Shown here in pieces: positions 25,651-35,106 of a stretch of 64,000 nucleotides of DNA (its first letter is position 1; each line of letters starts with the position of its first letter). The notes beneath the pieces are model-generated. The model had not been told where the DNA came from and did no database searches. It saw nothing but the letters and a program-made list of their open reading frames with translations. The DNA is from Planctomycetales bacterium (GTDB lineage: Bacteria > Planctomycetota > Planctomycetia > Isosphaerales > Isosphaeraceae). The stretch spans positions 1 to 64,000 of the forward strand of contig DAIDHB010000546.1 of NCBI GenBank assembly GCA_027452145.1, in the 5' to 3' direction. Position numbers and translations under genes: made by a program.

Positions 25651-28072
25651 TCGGGTCTCGCGAGGCCAGCCGGTTCTCCCAGATCCCGACATAGGCCGCC
25701 TCCAGGGCGCGGGCCAACCGTTGTGCGTCCATCAGCGGCGAGCGACTCATTCGCTCCCGTAATCCGGAGCGTAGATCGGCCAGGCGCGCGAGGTCGCCGG
25801 CCAGTGCGGTCGCGATCCGCACGTAGTCCTCGAGCGTCTCTGCGAGCAGATCGTCCAGGCCGACGTTCCGCAGGAACCGGACTCCCTGGCGCGAAACGTT
25901 CATACGGCCGGCCTGGCTGATCACGGGCACGCCCATCCACAGGGCGTCACACGTCGTGGTCACGCCATTGTAGGGGAACGGATCGAGGGCGATGTCCACG
26001 GCGTGGTACAGCTCGAGGTAGGCGAACCGGGTCGCCGTCCGGCCGGCGAAGCCCAGCCGCTCCGGGGCGATGCCGCAGGCCGAGAGGAGGTTACGGATCC
26101 GTTCCTCGGCCGAGCGACCGGCCCCGGTGCGGAGCAAAAGGCGGGAGCCGGGAACAGCCGCCAGCGCAAGCGACCAGACGGCCAGGACCTCGTCCGAGAC
26201 CTTGGCCGGGTTGTTCAAGCAACCGAAGGTGACCTGGCCGGACTGCCGGGCCGGCGGCTCGGGGCGGACCTCCGGCGCGGGGCCGGGCGCGTAACAGAGC
26301 CCGCACTCGGGCAAGCGGATGAGCGACTCCTGGTAGTGCGCCTCCGACAAGCCCGGTGGGTCGGCGTGAGCGTCCGTGATGTAGTAGTCCATGGCCGACA
26401 GGCCAGTCGTCCCCAGGTAGCCCAGGTAGGACACCTGGACGGACGCCGGCTTGTGGGCGAACGCCCGTAGCCGGTTCCCGCCCGTATGACCGGCCAGGTC
26501 CACCAGGATGTCGATGTCGTCCTGGCGGATCCGCTCGGCGGCCTGCGCGTCGGAGAGCCCGACCAGCGATCGCCAGCAGTCGGCGTAGCCCTGGAGGCGT
26601 CGCGTGATCGCATCGGGTTGCGAAACATCGGCGAAGCAGAAGATCTCGAAGCGATGACGGTCATGGGCGGCAACGATCGGTTCCAGGAAGGAAACGACGG
26701 GGTGCTCCTGGAAGTCGGCCGAGACGTAGCCGATCCGCAGGCGTCGCCCGATCGGGGACCGGATCGGGCGCGGCTCGAGCGTTCCGGCCAGGGGCTCCGC
26801 ATGCTGACGAGCGTAACGCTGGGCCTCGACGAGGATCTCCCGAGCGTCGGCGCCAGGCTGGTATTGCATGGCGAGGAGCAGGTTGCTGTGGACGGCTGCG
26901 TCATCCGGCCGCGAGGCCAGGGCCCGGCGGTAGTAGGCGATGGCCTCGGCCGCGCGCCCCTGGTCCTTGCAGGCATTCGCGAGATTGGTGAGCGCCCCAA
27001 AATGGTCGGGATCGATTCGCAGGGCGTGCTCGAAGGAAGCCAGGGCCTGATCGGGCTCCCCCTGGGCGCTGCACGCCAGGCCAAGGTTGTTCCGCGCGTC
27101 CACCAGGTCCGGCCGGAGTTGGATCGCCCGCTCGAAGCGCAGCCGCGCCTCCGCCACCCGGCCCTGGTTCAAGAGCGCCAGGCCGAGATTGTTGTGTGCC
27201 TCGGCCAGGTCGGGTTGGAGGTACAGCGCCTGCTCGAAACTCAGCCGCGCCTCCTCCAGTCGGCCCAGGGCCATCAAGGCCAGCCCCATGTTCGAGTACG
27301 CCCCGACGCAGTCTGGCCAGAGCCGCAGGGCCTGCTCGTAACGGGCGACTGCCGCTTCGAGCTCGCCGCGATGCATCAGAATTCCGGCCAGTTCGGCGAG
27401 CGGACCGGGGTCCTCGGGACGCAACCGGACGGCCCGCTCATAGCAGGACACGGCCTCATCGTGCTGGCCGAGGCCTCGCAGCAGTTGGCCCAGGTTGAGC
27501 CACGCCTGGTCCAGTTCGGGCCGGAGCTGGACGGCCTGGCGATAGCATTCGACAGCCTGGTCGTACTCGCCCAGGACGGCCAGGGCGTCGCCCAGGTGGC
27601 AAGACGTCACTGGGTCGTCGGGCTGAAGAGCGAGGGCGCGGCGGAAGCAGAGCGCGGCCCCATCGGGATCGCCCTGCCTGATTCGGACGATGCCCTGGTT
27701 GTGGTGTGCTTCCGCGTAGTCGAGGCGGAGTCGCGTGGCCGCACACAAGCAGTCGAGCGCCTCGTCGAGCCGGCCCTGCTCGATCAGCGCGACTCCGAGA
27801 TCGTTGGAGAGGATCCCGTCCGCGGGGCGCAGCTCCAGGGCGCGACGCAGGCTGGTCTCGGCCTCGTCGGGCCGGCCGAGGGCCTGGCAGACACGTCCGA
27901 GCCCCGCCCAGAGCTCGGCATCGTTGGGTCGGTTCCGGAGGGCCTGGCGGTAGAGCTGCTCGGCCTGGGCCAGGGCGCCGAAGCGATGAAAACGGGCGGC
28001 GAGGGCAGGAATGTCGGCTGGAGGGATCATGGCGGCGGCCGGCGCGGGCCTCCCGAGCAAAGCCCCGACCAC
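25640..28072 (-). CDS. TPR-OGT family protein (SPINDLY/O-GlcNAc transferase-like)
   Basis: The C-terminal half belongs to the GT41 family, which includes eukaryotic O-GlcNAc transferase and bacterial HMW1C-like enzymes; these add sugars to proteins. The GTG at 28072 has GGAAAG upstream and gives 810 residues; an ATG 42 bases further in is the alternative start. Residues about 20 to 400 hold roughly eleven TPR units (for example YRQALRNRPNDAELWAGLG). The catalytic region follows from about 450, with RIGYVSADFQEHPVVSFLEP, VDLAGHTGGNRL, QVSYLGYLGTTGLSAMDYYI, FGCLNNPAKVSDEVL, and LDPFPYNGVTTTCDALWMGV. The substrate protein cannot be told from sequence. No other glycosylation gene adjoins it. Confidence 0.9.
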   Translation of the reverse strand: MVGALLGRPAPAAAMIPPADIPALAARFHRFGALAQAEQLYRQALRNRPNDAELWAGLGRVCQALGRPDEAETSLRRALELRPADGILSNDLGVALIEQGRLDEALDCLCAATRLRLDYAEAHHNQGIVRIRQGDPDGAALCFRRALALQPDDPVTSCHLGDALAVLGEYDQAVECYRQAVQLRPELDQAWLNLGQLLRGLGQHDEAVSCYERAVRLRPEDPGPLAELAGILMHRGELEAAVARYEQALRLWPDCVGAYSNMGLALMALGRLEEARLSFEQALYLQPDLAEAHNNLGLALLNQGRVAEARLRFERAIQLRPDLVDARNNLGLACSAQGEPDQALASFEHALRIDPDHFGALTNLANACKDQGRAAEAIAYYRRALASRPDDAAVHSNLLLAMQYQPGADAREILVEAQRYARQHAEPLAGTLEPRPIRSPIGRRLRIGYVSADFQEHPVVSFLEPIVAAHDRHRFEIFCFADVSQPDAITRRLQGYADCWRSLVGLSDAQAAERIRQDDIDILVDLAGHTGGNRLRAFAHKPASVQVSYLGYLGTTGLSAMDYYITDAHADPPGLSEAHYQESLIRLPECGLCYAPGPAPEVRPEPPARQSGQVTFGCLNNPAKVSDEVLAVWSLALAAVPGSRLLLRTGAGRSAEERIRNLLSACGIAPERLGFAGRTATRFAYLELYHAVDIALDPFPYNGVTTTCDALWMGVPVISQAGRMNVSRQGVRFLRNVGLDDLLAETLEDYVRIATALAGDLARLADLRSGLRERMSRSPLMDAQRLARALEAAYVGIWENRLASRDPIKG

Positions 28073-29130
28073 GGGCCAGCTTTCCGGTCCTCGGCCGACT
28101 GGTCGGCCCGAGTGGTCGTCGTCTTCGCATGTTAGATCGCTTCACATCTGCATCGTGTGCGACGCACGGAATTGAAACCCTCCTGCGACTATCTCGGGGG
28201 TTACGTCATGCAAGGCCGAAGCGAACGCCACACAGACAGCCTATCGCCGACATCGGCCATCTCTGCGGCCGTCCGCTATCCCATCCTCCCGAGCCGCGAT
28301 CGCCAGTCAAGCGGTCAGAGCTGCGATCTCAGCGACTTCCCTCTGTCCGACCGAAGCAAGGCCGGTTCCAACCGCTCCGTGCCACCCTTCTGCAAATCAC
28401 GAGGAACGATTTGCTCCAACTCTCGCCTCGCCTCGCCTCGCCTTGGCTTGAGGTGACGGCTTGTCCCGAGTCCGGACTCGGACTTGTTTGCGCGCGTCGG
28501 TCGGATCGACCGAAGCATTCCGGTCGCCAGCTCGAGGCCCGATACCCTCCGTATCCTCGGCACCCTCGACTCGTGAGCGGTTACCGCGGGATTTCCCGGC
28601 TTCCGGACGGGCTCGGCCGGCTCGCATGAACTGCGCAGGCGACTGCGCATCCCGACGAACGGGACCACGTCCGCTCGCAGAACCCTAGGCCGGGGCCGAC
28701 GCTCCGCCCCGCGCAGCGGCTTAATTGTCCATCCCGCTTCCCGAATCGCGGCGACGCCTCATTTTGCCGGAAAACGCGTCGAAAGCCCCTGGATTTTGCT
28801 TGAATTCGGCGACTGCCCCTCGGTAGACTCTGGATACCTCGCCTCACCGGCGAGCGATTGAAGGATCAGTCGGATTCGTTTCTCCCCCTGAGCAACATCT
28901 CAACAAGGAGGCTCTCGCAGGCGGCCCCTCCGCGGACCGGAGGGGGCAAGGATGGTACGTCGCGATCGGCCGGATTGGGACCTCCACGGTCCTTGCATCG
29001 GGCCGCTCCAGGGATGACGCCCGACGCGACCGAAGGCCCGGACGAACGGGATCGGATGGATCGGGTCGGGCGGAGCCGGCGTACCGGGAACGGATTTCGC
29101 CGAGTCCATTTCAAGGAAGGGATGGCTGCC
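28073..29130. other. Long intergenic region
   Basis: This gap of about 1.06 kb separates the TPR-OGT gene (minus) from the amidotransferase-like gene (plus). It contains a short CTCGC direct repeat near 28425 to 28445 and several Arg/Ser-rich open frames that look like shadows of non-coding GC-rich DNA. I see no supported gene or RNA. Confidence 0.4.
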
Positions 29131-29883
29131 ATGAAGAATCGTCCTCTCATCGGGATCAATACGGACTTCCGCGCACCGGCGACGGGCCGCACGCCTCACT
29201 GCCTGGTTCAGAGCGGCTACTTCGAGTGCATTTTGGCCGCCAACGCCACGCCGGTCATCATTCCCCCCCTGGCCCGCGAGTCGGACATCTCGCCGATCCT
29301 CGACCGGCTGGACGGCGTGATGCTCACCGGCGGCGACGACCTGGACCCGCGCAAGATGGGTCTGTCGCCGCACCCGGCCGTCACCATGGTCTCCGAGCGG
29401 CGCGAGCTCGCCGATCGGCTGCTCATCAAGCTCGTGCAGCAGCGGCGGATGCCCGTGCTGGGCATCGGCCTGGGCATGCAGGAGCTGAATGTCGTCTGCG
29501 GCGGCGGGTTGTTCCTCCACCTGCCCGAGGACCTGCCCAAGGGCATCCCGCATCGCGACCCGCTCGGCGGGGCGCATCGCCACACGGTCGTCATGCAGCC
29601 GGGCACCCGGCTCGAGGAGATCTACGGGCCCGGCGAGATCCGGGTCAACAGCTACCACCACCAGGGGGTCCGCAAGCTCGCGCCCAATTTCCGGGTGGCC
29701 GCGCTGGCGCCCGACGGCCTGATCGAGGCCTTCGAGAGCAAGGACCCGAGCTGGTGGGTCACCGGCGTGCAGTGGCACCCGGAGAACGAGGGCAACATCT
29801 CGCTCGACTCGCAGTTGATCGAGGCCTTCATCGCCGCGGCCGCCTCGATGCGGAACGCGCCCGCGCTGGCCAAGGTCGGCTGA
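29131..29883 (+). CDS. Class I glutamine amidotransferase-like protein (C26) lacking the nucleophile Cys
   Basis: The fold is that of the peptidase C26 group, which includes gamma-glutamyl-GABA hydrolase PuuD. The ATG at 29131 (or 29122) lies after AAGGAAGG and gives 250 residues. The layout is complete: RPLIGINTDFRAP start, YFECILAANATPVIIPPLA, RLDGVMLTGGDDLDP, the nucleophile-elbow region RMPVLGIGLGMQELNVVCGG, RVNSYHHQGVRKLAPNF, and the GVQWHPE His-Glu end. The elbow normally reads GICRG or GICLG. Here GGC ATC GGC encodes Gly-Ile-Gly, so the catalytic Cys is replaced by Gly. The Cys in VVCGG is seven residues after the elbow glycine, not in the catalytic place. Either the protein is non-catalytic or it uses a different chemistry. 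The neighbours give no clue. Confidence 0.83.
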   Translation: MKNRPLIGINTDFRAPATGRTPHCLVQSGYFECILAANATPVIIPPLARESDISPILDRLDGVMLTGGDDLDPRKMGLSPHPAVTMVSERRELADRLLIKLVQQRRMPVLGIGLGMQELNVVCGGGLFLHLPEDLPKGIPHRDPLGGAHRHTVVMQPGTRLEEIYGPGEIRVNSYHHQGVRKLAPNFRVAALAPDGLIEAFESKDPSWWVTGVQWHPENEGNISLDSQLIEAFIAAAASMRNAPALAKVG

Positions 29884-30047
29884 TCGCCTCTGGGCGACGC
29901 CGTCCCACCGCCGCCTCCCTCGATCCCCGGCCCGACCGTGCCAGACCCCTGGGCGGCCCCGCGAGCGATCGGTATGATCGTGTCGCGGGCCGAGGGGATG
30001 CGACCTGCGCCTCCTCCGACCGAACGACCCGGAGCGAGGGAGACGGC

Positions 30048-31172
30048 ATGACACCAGTTCCGTTCCGCCCCGCGGCATCGCGCGGGGCGGGGTTTGCATT
30101 CACCATTACCCTGGCGGTGCTCGTCCTGATCGCCCTCGCGGCGCGAGGGCTGGCACCGATCTCCGCCCGCTCGGCGGACGCACAAACCCACCGCTCCACC
30201 TCCAGCTCCGCCGCCCCGGCCGGATCGAATGACTCGCGCGCGGGGGCCGTCGCGCTCGCACGGCTGTTGCCGGCGTCCGGGCTGATCGCCGTCGGCGCCA
30301 GGCCGGGCGCGCGTGTCGTCGAGCTGAAGGTCCAGCAGGGCGACCAGGTCGCTGCCGGCGCCGTCCTGGCCGTCCTGGAAGGCCACGAGACCGCCCGGGA
30401 GCAGCTCGCGCTGGCCAGGGCTCGCAAGGCCCGGGCCGACGAGGAGTGGGCCGCGCGCCTCGACGCCGCCCGGCAGGCCGCCGGGCTGATCGTCCCCCGC
30501 CGCGACAGTGCGCGGAAGCTCTACAACCAGTTCGGCGCGACGCTCAAGGGCAAGGAGCGCTACGACGCCGACATGGCGCTCCATCAGATTGAGATGGAGG
30601 CGATCAAGGCCGAGCTCGAGCTGAAGCTGCTGGGCGGCACGACGACAAAGGATGCTCCCACCGAGAAGGGTCGGCCGCCGGCACGGAACCCCTAGGCCGC
30701 GGCTCTCGACGCGGCGATCGCCCTCGCCGAGGCCGGCCTGCGCGACACCGAGGTCCGCGCCCCTGGGCCGGGCCGCGTCCTGCGGGTGCTCGCCCATCCG
30801 GGCGAGGTGAGCGCCGGCAGCCTTCTCGAGATGGGCGACGTGTCGTCGATGGTCGCCCGGGCCGAGGTCTACCAGTCCGACGTGCCGCGGATCCAGCCCG
30901 GCGACCCGGCCGAGGTCGACATCCTCGGGACGAAGGTCGCGGGCAAGGTCACGCGCATCGGCACGGTCGTGGGCAAGAACCAGCTTACGAGCATCGACCC
31001 GCGCGCCCCGCGGGACCTGCGCGTCATCGACGTGACGATCCAGCTCGACCGGGCCGAGCCGGCCGGTCGGTTCGTCGACATGGAGGTCGAGGCCACGATC
31101 CGCCCGTCGGGCCGGCAGCAGGAGGCGGCCGACGGACATCAGGGCGCGCCGTCCGGCCGGGTGGCCGGATGA
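30048..31172 (+). pseudogene. HlyD/DevB-type membrane-fusion gene interrupted by an in-frame amber codon
   Basis: The reading frame encodes a periplasmic adaptor like DevB of the DevBCA exporters. The first part (215 residues) has a membrane anchor (FAFTITLAVLVLIALAARGL), the lipoyl-like half-motif GARVVELKVQQGDQVAAGAV, and the start of the coiled-coil hairpin. A TAG codon lies at 30693 to 30695. The same frame then continues without break with AAALDAAIALAEAGLRDTEVRAPGPGRVLRVLAHPGE, the returning helix and second lipoyl half, and ends SLLEMGDVSSMVARAEVY... in a normal beta-barrel region. No frameshift is needed. It could be a nonsense mutation, a base-call error, or a read-through site. It overlaps the following permease gene by ATGA. 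Confidence 0.85.
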
Positions 31173-32449
31173 TGGCCTCGCCGGACCCGTGGGCGGGGCT
31201 GTCGCGCATCCCTCCGATCGCGCTGCGGAACGTCCGGCACGGCGGCCGGCGAACGCTCGCGGCGGTGGCGGGCGTGGCGTTCGCGGTGACCATGGTGCTG
31301 CTCCAGCTCGGCTTCTACGGGGCCGTGAAGATCACGGCGACCAACCTGTACGAGCAGCTCGATTTCGACGTGGTGCTGCTCGCGGCGACCTACGACCAGT
31401 TCTTCGCCCCGGGCGAGTTCCCCATGGAGCGGCTGCGGCAGGCGCGGTCGGTCGCCGCGGTCGATCGCGCGATGCCGCTGTACGCGACCTTCAACCTCTG
31501 GCGGTGCCCGCCGTATCCGCCGGATGACCTGCGGGCCGCGCTCGACGACGACCGGCCCGAGCCGGGCCCGCTCTACCGATGGCTGCTGGGCGACCGGCTG
31601 CCGAGGCCGCTGAGACGTCGCGAGCTTTTGGTGATTGGCGTGGCGCTGGAGGACGACCCGTTCCTCGGGCCGGTCCGCGCGGTGATTGACCAGACCCGGC
31701 CGAGGCTCCAGGAACCGCGAACCGTGCTGCTGGACGAGCTGTCGAACCTGGACTTCGGCTGGCCGCTGGTCGGCCGCTTCGACGGCTGGGAGATGGGCGC
31801 GACGGCCGTCCGGGTCGTGGGCGGGTTCCCGCTCCTGCGCGGGTTCGCGGCCGACGGCGTCGCCATTTGCAGCGACCTGGACTTCGCGCGGCTCTGCGGA
31901 CGGCCGACGACCCAGGTCGTCCAGTTCGGCTTCCTGAAGCTTCGCGAGTCGGACGAGGCGTCCGTCGCGGCGGCCTGCCGCGCTCTGCGGGAGATCCTGC
32001 CTCCGGACGTCGTCCCGTACTCCCGCGCCGAGATCCTGAGGCGCGAGGCGGAGCACTGGGTCGGCCAGACGGCGACCGGCAAGCTGTTCGCGTTCGGCGT
32101 GCTGGTTGCGACGATCGTGGCGGCCGCGGTCATCTACCAGGTGCTGTCGAACGACGTCCGCGACCACCTGGCCGAGTACGCGACGCTCAAGGCGATGGGC
32201 CATACCAACGCGTTCCTGTCGCGCGTGGTCGTTGAGCAGGCGCTGCTGTACGCCGGCTCGGCGTACCTGATCGCCGCGGTGCTGGGCTTCGCACTCTATC
32301 GCGCGACCGAGGCCCTGGCGGGCATCCCGATGCGGCTGACGCCGCAGGTGCTCGGCCTGACGCTGCTGGTCACCGCACTGACCGGCCTGATCTCGGCGGT
32401 GTTCACGCTGGAGAAGGTCTGGCGGACCAATCCGGCGGACCTCTTCTGA
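31169..32449 (+). CDS. DevC-like ABC exporter permease (FtsX/MacB type), first copy
   Basis: DevC-type permeases work with a DevB adaptor and a DevA ATPase to export lipids or other envelope material. The 426-residue product has an N-terminal membrane helix (TLAAVAGVAFAVTMVLLQLGF), a large extracytoplasmic domain of about 200 residues, and three C-terminal helices. Those helices carry the family motif LAEYATLKAMGHTNAFLSRVV near residue 335. The start overlaps the stop of the adaptor gene (ATGATGG, two possible ATGs). A gap of about 178 bases separates it from the histidine kinase gene. Confidence 0.88.
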   Translation: MMASPDPWAGLSRIPPIALRNVRHGGRRTLAAVAGVAFAVTMVLLQLGFYGAVKITATNLYEQLDFDVVLLAATYDQFFAPGEFPMERLRQARSVAAVDRAMPLYATFNLWRCPPYPPDDLRAALDDDRPEPGPLYRWLLGDRLPRPLRRRELLVIGVALEDDPFLGPVRAVIDQTRPRLQEPRTVLLDELSNLDFGWPLVGRFDGWEMGATAVRVVGGFPLLRGFAADGVAICSDLDFARLCGRPTTQVVQFGFLKLRESDEASVAAACRALREILPPDVVPYSRAEILRREAEHWVGQTATGKLFAFGVLVATIVAAAVIYQVLSNDVRDHLAEYATLKAMGHTNAFLSRVVVEQALLYAGSAYLIAAVLGFALYRATEALAGIPMRLTPQVLGLTLLVTALTGLISAVFTLEKVWRTNPADLF

Positions 32450-32627
32450 TCGGCCGATCGCCGCATGCACCCCGCGAGAACCCGCGAGAAGGAACACTCT
32501 GGCAGAGGGATCATGCGCCGGCTATCCTGACGAACAGTCGCACGCGTCGGATCGCGCCAGTTGAGCGCGCCGACGCGATCTCAATCCCCTCGCGGCCTCG
32601 GACACGAATCGGAACAGACCGGGCGGG

Positions 32628-35105
32628 ATGATGGGCGAGAGTCAACGACCAACCTCGCGGATCGACCCCTTCACGGAACAGGGGAGGATCGCCGAGCGCG
32701 CGGTCCTGGACGGAGTACCGGTGTCCCTGCCGGCGGCCCACGACGACTCGCTCGGCTGGCTGGAGGCCGTTCTCGCGGCCGTCGATGATGCCGCGATCGG
32801 CGCCGACGGATCCGGGCGGGTGAGGTTCCTCAATCCGGTTGCCGAGCTTTTGACCGGATGGCCGCGAGGCGAGGCGATCGGACGCCCGCTCGACGAGGTC
32901 CTCGTCGTCCTCGACGAGCGGACCCGCCAGCCGGTGGGCCGATCACCGCGGGAGAGGATCGATTGCGGGAAGGAGGCTCCCTGTGTCCTCGTTGCCCGCG
33001 ATGGGGCGGAGCATCCCGTCGAAGCACGCGTCGTCCCGGTGCCGGACATCGGCGGGTCGCCGCACGGCGTGGTCGTCGCGTTCCGCGAAGTGTCCGACCG
33101 CCGACGGGCCGAGGAGGCCATCAGGGAGCTGACCCGCGACATGCAGCGGCGGGTCGCCGAGTTCCAGGCCCTGCTGGAGGTGATCCCCATCGGCATCGCG
33201 ATCGCCGACGACCCGGAATGTCGACGGATCTGGTGCAACCCGGCGCTGTACCGGCTGCTGCGGCTGCCGCCGGAATCGAACGCGTCGCTGAGTGCACCCG
33301 ACGGCGAGCATCCGGGTTTTCGCGTCTTCGAGAACGGCCGGGAGCTGGCGCCCGAGGAATTGCCGATGCAGGTCGCCGTCGCGACGGGCTCGGAGGTCCG
33401 CGGCGTCCGGCACGACGTCCTGCGGCGGGACGGCTCGTGGATCAGCATGCTCAACTACGCGGTGCCGCTGTTTGACGAGGCAGGCCGGATCCGAGGCGGC
33501 CTCAGCGCCAGCGTGGAGGTCACCGAGCACGAGCAGACCCGCCGGGCGCTGAGGGACAGCGAGCGGCGCTGGCGGACGATGGCCGAGGCCCTGCCGAACC
33601 TGGTGTGGACCGATCTGCCCGACGGCCAGTGCGACTGGCTGAGCAGCCAGTGGGGCAGGTACACCGGCATCCCCGAGCAGGAGCTATTGGGCCTGCGCTG
33701 GCTCGAGACGGTCATCCATCCCGACGACCGCGAGCGGACCATGGCCTGCTGGATGGCCGCCTGCGCGGACGAGGCCGACTACGACCTGGAGTACCGCATC
33801 CGGCGGCACGACGGTCAGTACCGTTGGTTCAGGACCCGCGGGGTCCCGATCCGCGACGATGCCGGCCGGATCGTCTACTGGTTCGGCACCTGCACCGACA
33901 TCGAGGACTACAAGCGGGCCGAGGCCGCGCTCCAGGAGACCGATCGCCGCAAGGACGAGTTCCTCGCCACCCTGGCGCACGAGCTGCGCAACCCCCTGGC
34001 CCCGATCCGCAACGCGTTGAACGTCCTGCGGATGCCGGGCGTCGACGCCGAGACCGTCGGCCACTCGCTCGAAATGATGGAGCGTCAGGTCCATCACCTC
34101 GTCCGGCTGGTGGACGACCTGCTGGATGTCTCGCGGGTGATGCGGGGCAAGATCACGTTGCACCCGGAGCGGGTGGAGCTGGCCAGGGCGATCGCGCACG
34201 CCGTCGAGACGGCCGAGCCGCTGATCGCCGCGCAGGGGCATGAGCTGACCGTCACGATGCCCGATCCCTCGTTGACGATCGACGCCGACCCCGTCCGGAT
34301 CGCCCAGGTGGTTGGCAACCTGCTGGCCAACGCGGCCAGATACACCGAACGCGGCGGCCGGATCGAGCTGGACGCCCGCCGCGAAGACGATCGCGCCGTG
34401 ATCCGGGTGCGGGATACGGGCGTCGGAATCGCGCCGGAGGTCCTCCCGCGGATCTTCGGCCTGTTCGTCCAGGGGGATCACTCGTCCACCCGGTCGCAGG
34501 GGGGCCTGGGCATCGGCCTGACGCTGGTCCGCAACCTGGTCGAGCTGCACGGCGGCACGGTCGAGGCCCGCAGCGACGGCCCGGGCCTCGGGTCGGAGTT
34601 TACCGTCCGCCTGCCGGTCGAACCGGTGGATCGTGCCGGGCTGGCCGGGCTGGCCGCGCCGCGGGCCGGGCGCCCCCGGCGCCAGGGATCTCCCCGAGCT
34701 GGCCGTCGCATCCTCGTGGTGGACGACAACCGCGACGCCGCCGAGAGCCTGGCGCTCTGGCTGAGGATGCAGGGGCACGAGGTCGAGGTCGCCCACGACG
34801 GTCCGTCCGCCCTGGAGGCGGCCGCGTCCTTCCGGCCGCGGCTGGTCCTGCTGGACCTGGGCATGCCCGGCATGGACGGGTACGAGGTCGCCCGCCGGCT
34901 CCGCGGCCAGCCCGGCGCGGACGGCGTCCGCCTGGCGGCCCTTACCGGATGGGGCGGGCACGAGTACCGCCGCCGCACCCTCGAGGCCGGATTCGACCAT
35001 CATCTCGTCAAGCCCGTCGAGCCCCGAAAGCTTGAGGAGCTGCTCGAGTCCCTGGCCCGTCCCGACGCCGGTATCCCCGGCGCCTCGACCGTCGATCCGG
35101 AATGA
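32628..35105 (+). CDS. Hybrid sensor histidine kinase with PAS domains and receiver
   Basis: This is a soluble two-component hybrid kinase of 825 residues. In order there are three PAS-type domains (about 45 to 165, 175 to 300 and 305 to 430, the last with WTDLPDGQCDWLSSQWGRYTG), a HisKA dimerisation helix with phospho-acceptor His near 451 (LAHELRNPLAPIRN), and an HATPase_c domain (NLLANAARYTERGG, DTGVGIAPEVLPRIFGLF, GGLGIGLTLVRNLV). A C-terminal receiver domain has Asp near 743 (LVLLDLGMPGMDGYEV) and Lys in LVKPVEP. No membrane helix or DNA-binding domain is seen. The gene lies between two DevC-like permease genes on the same strand, ending one base before the next gene's ATG, so it likely senses or controls the exporter; that is inference. 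Confidence 0.92.
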   Translation: MMGESQRPTSRIDPFTEQGRIAERAVLDGVPVSLPAAHDDSLGWLEAVLAAVDDAAIGADGSGRVRFLNPVAELLTGWPRGEAIGRPLDEVLVVLDERTRQPVGRSPRERIDCGKEAPCVLVARDGAEHPVEARVVPVPDIGGSPHGVVVAFREVSDRRRAEEAIRELTRDMQRRVAEFQALLEVIPIGIAIADDPECRRIWCNPALYRLLRLPPESNASLSAPDGEHPGFRVFENGRELAPEELPMQVAVATGSEVRGVRHDVLRRDGSWISMLNYAVPLFDEAGRIRGGLSASVEVTEHEQTRRALRDSERRWRTMAEALPNLVWTDLPDGQCDWLSSQWGRYTGIPEQELLGLRWLETVIHPDDRERTMACWMAACADEADYDLEYRIRRHDGQYRWFRTRGVPIRDDAGRIVYWFGTCTDIEDYKRAEAALQETDRRKDEFLATLAHELRNPLAPIRNALNVLRMPGVDAETVGHSLEMMERQVHHLVRLVDDLLDVSRVMRGKITLHPERVELARAIAHAVETAEPLIAAQGHELTVTMPDPSLTIDADPVRIAQVVGNLLANAARYTERGGRIELDARREDDRAVIRVRDTGVGIAPEVLPRIFGLFVQGDHSSTRSQGGLGIGLTLVRNLVELHGGTVEARSDGPGLGSEFTVRLPVEPVDRAGLAGLAAPRAGRPRRQGSPRAGRRILVVDDNRDAAESLALWLRMQGHEVEVAHDGPSALEAAASFRPRLVLLDLGMPGMDGYEVARRLRGQPGADGVRLAALTGWGGHEYRRRTLEAGFDHHLVKPVEPRKLEELLESLARPDAGIPGASTVDPE

Positions 35106-35106
35106 C

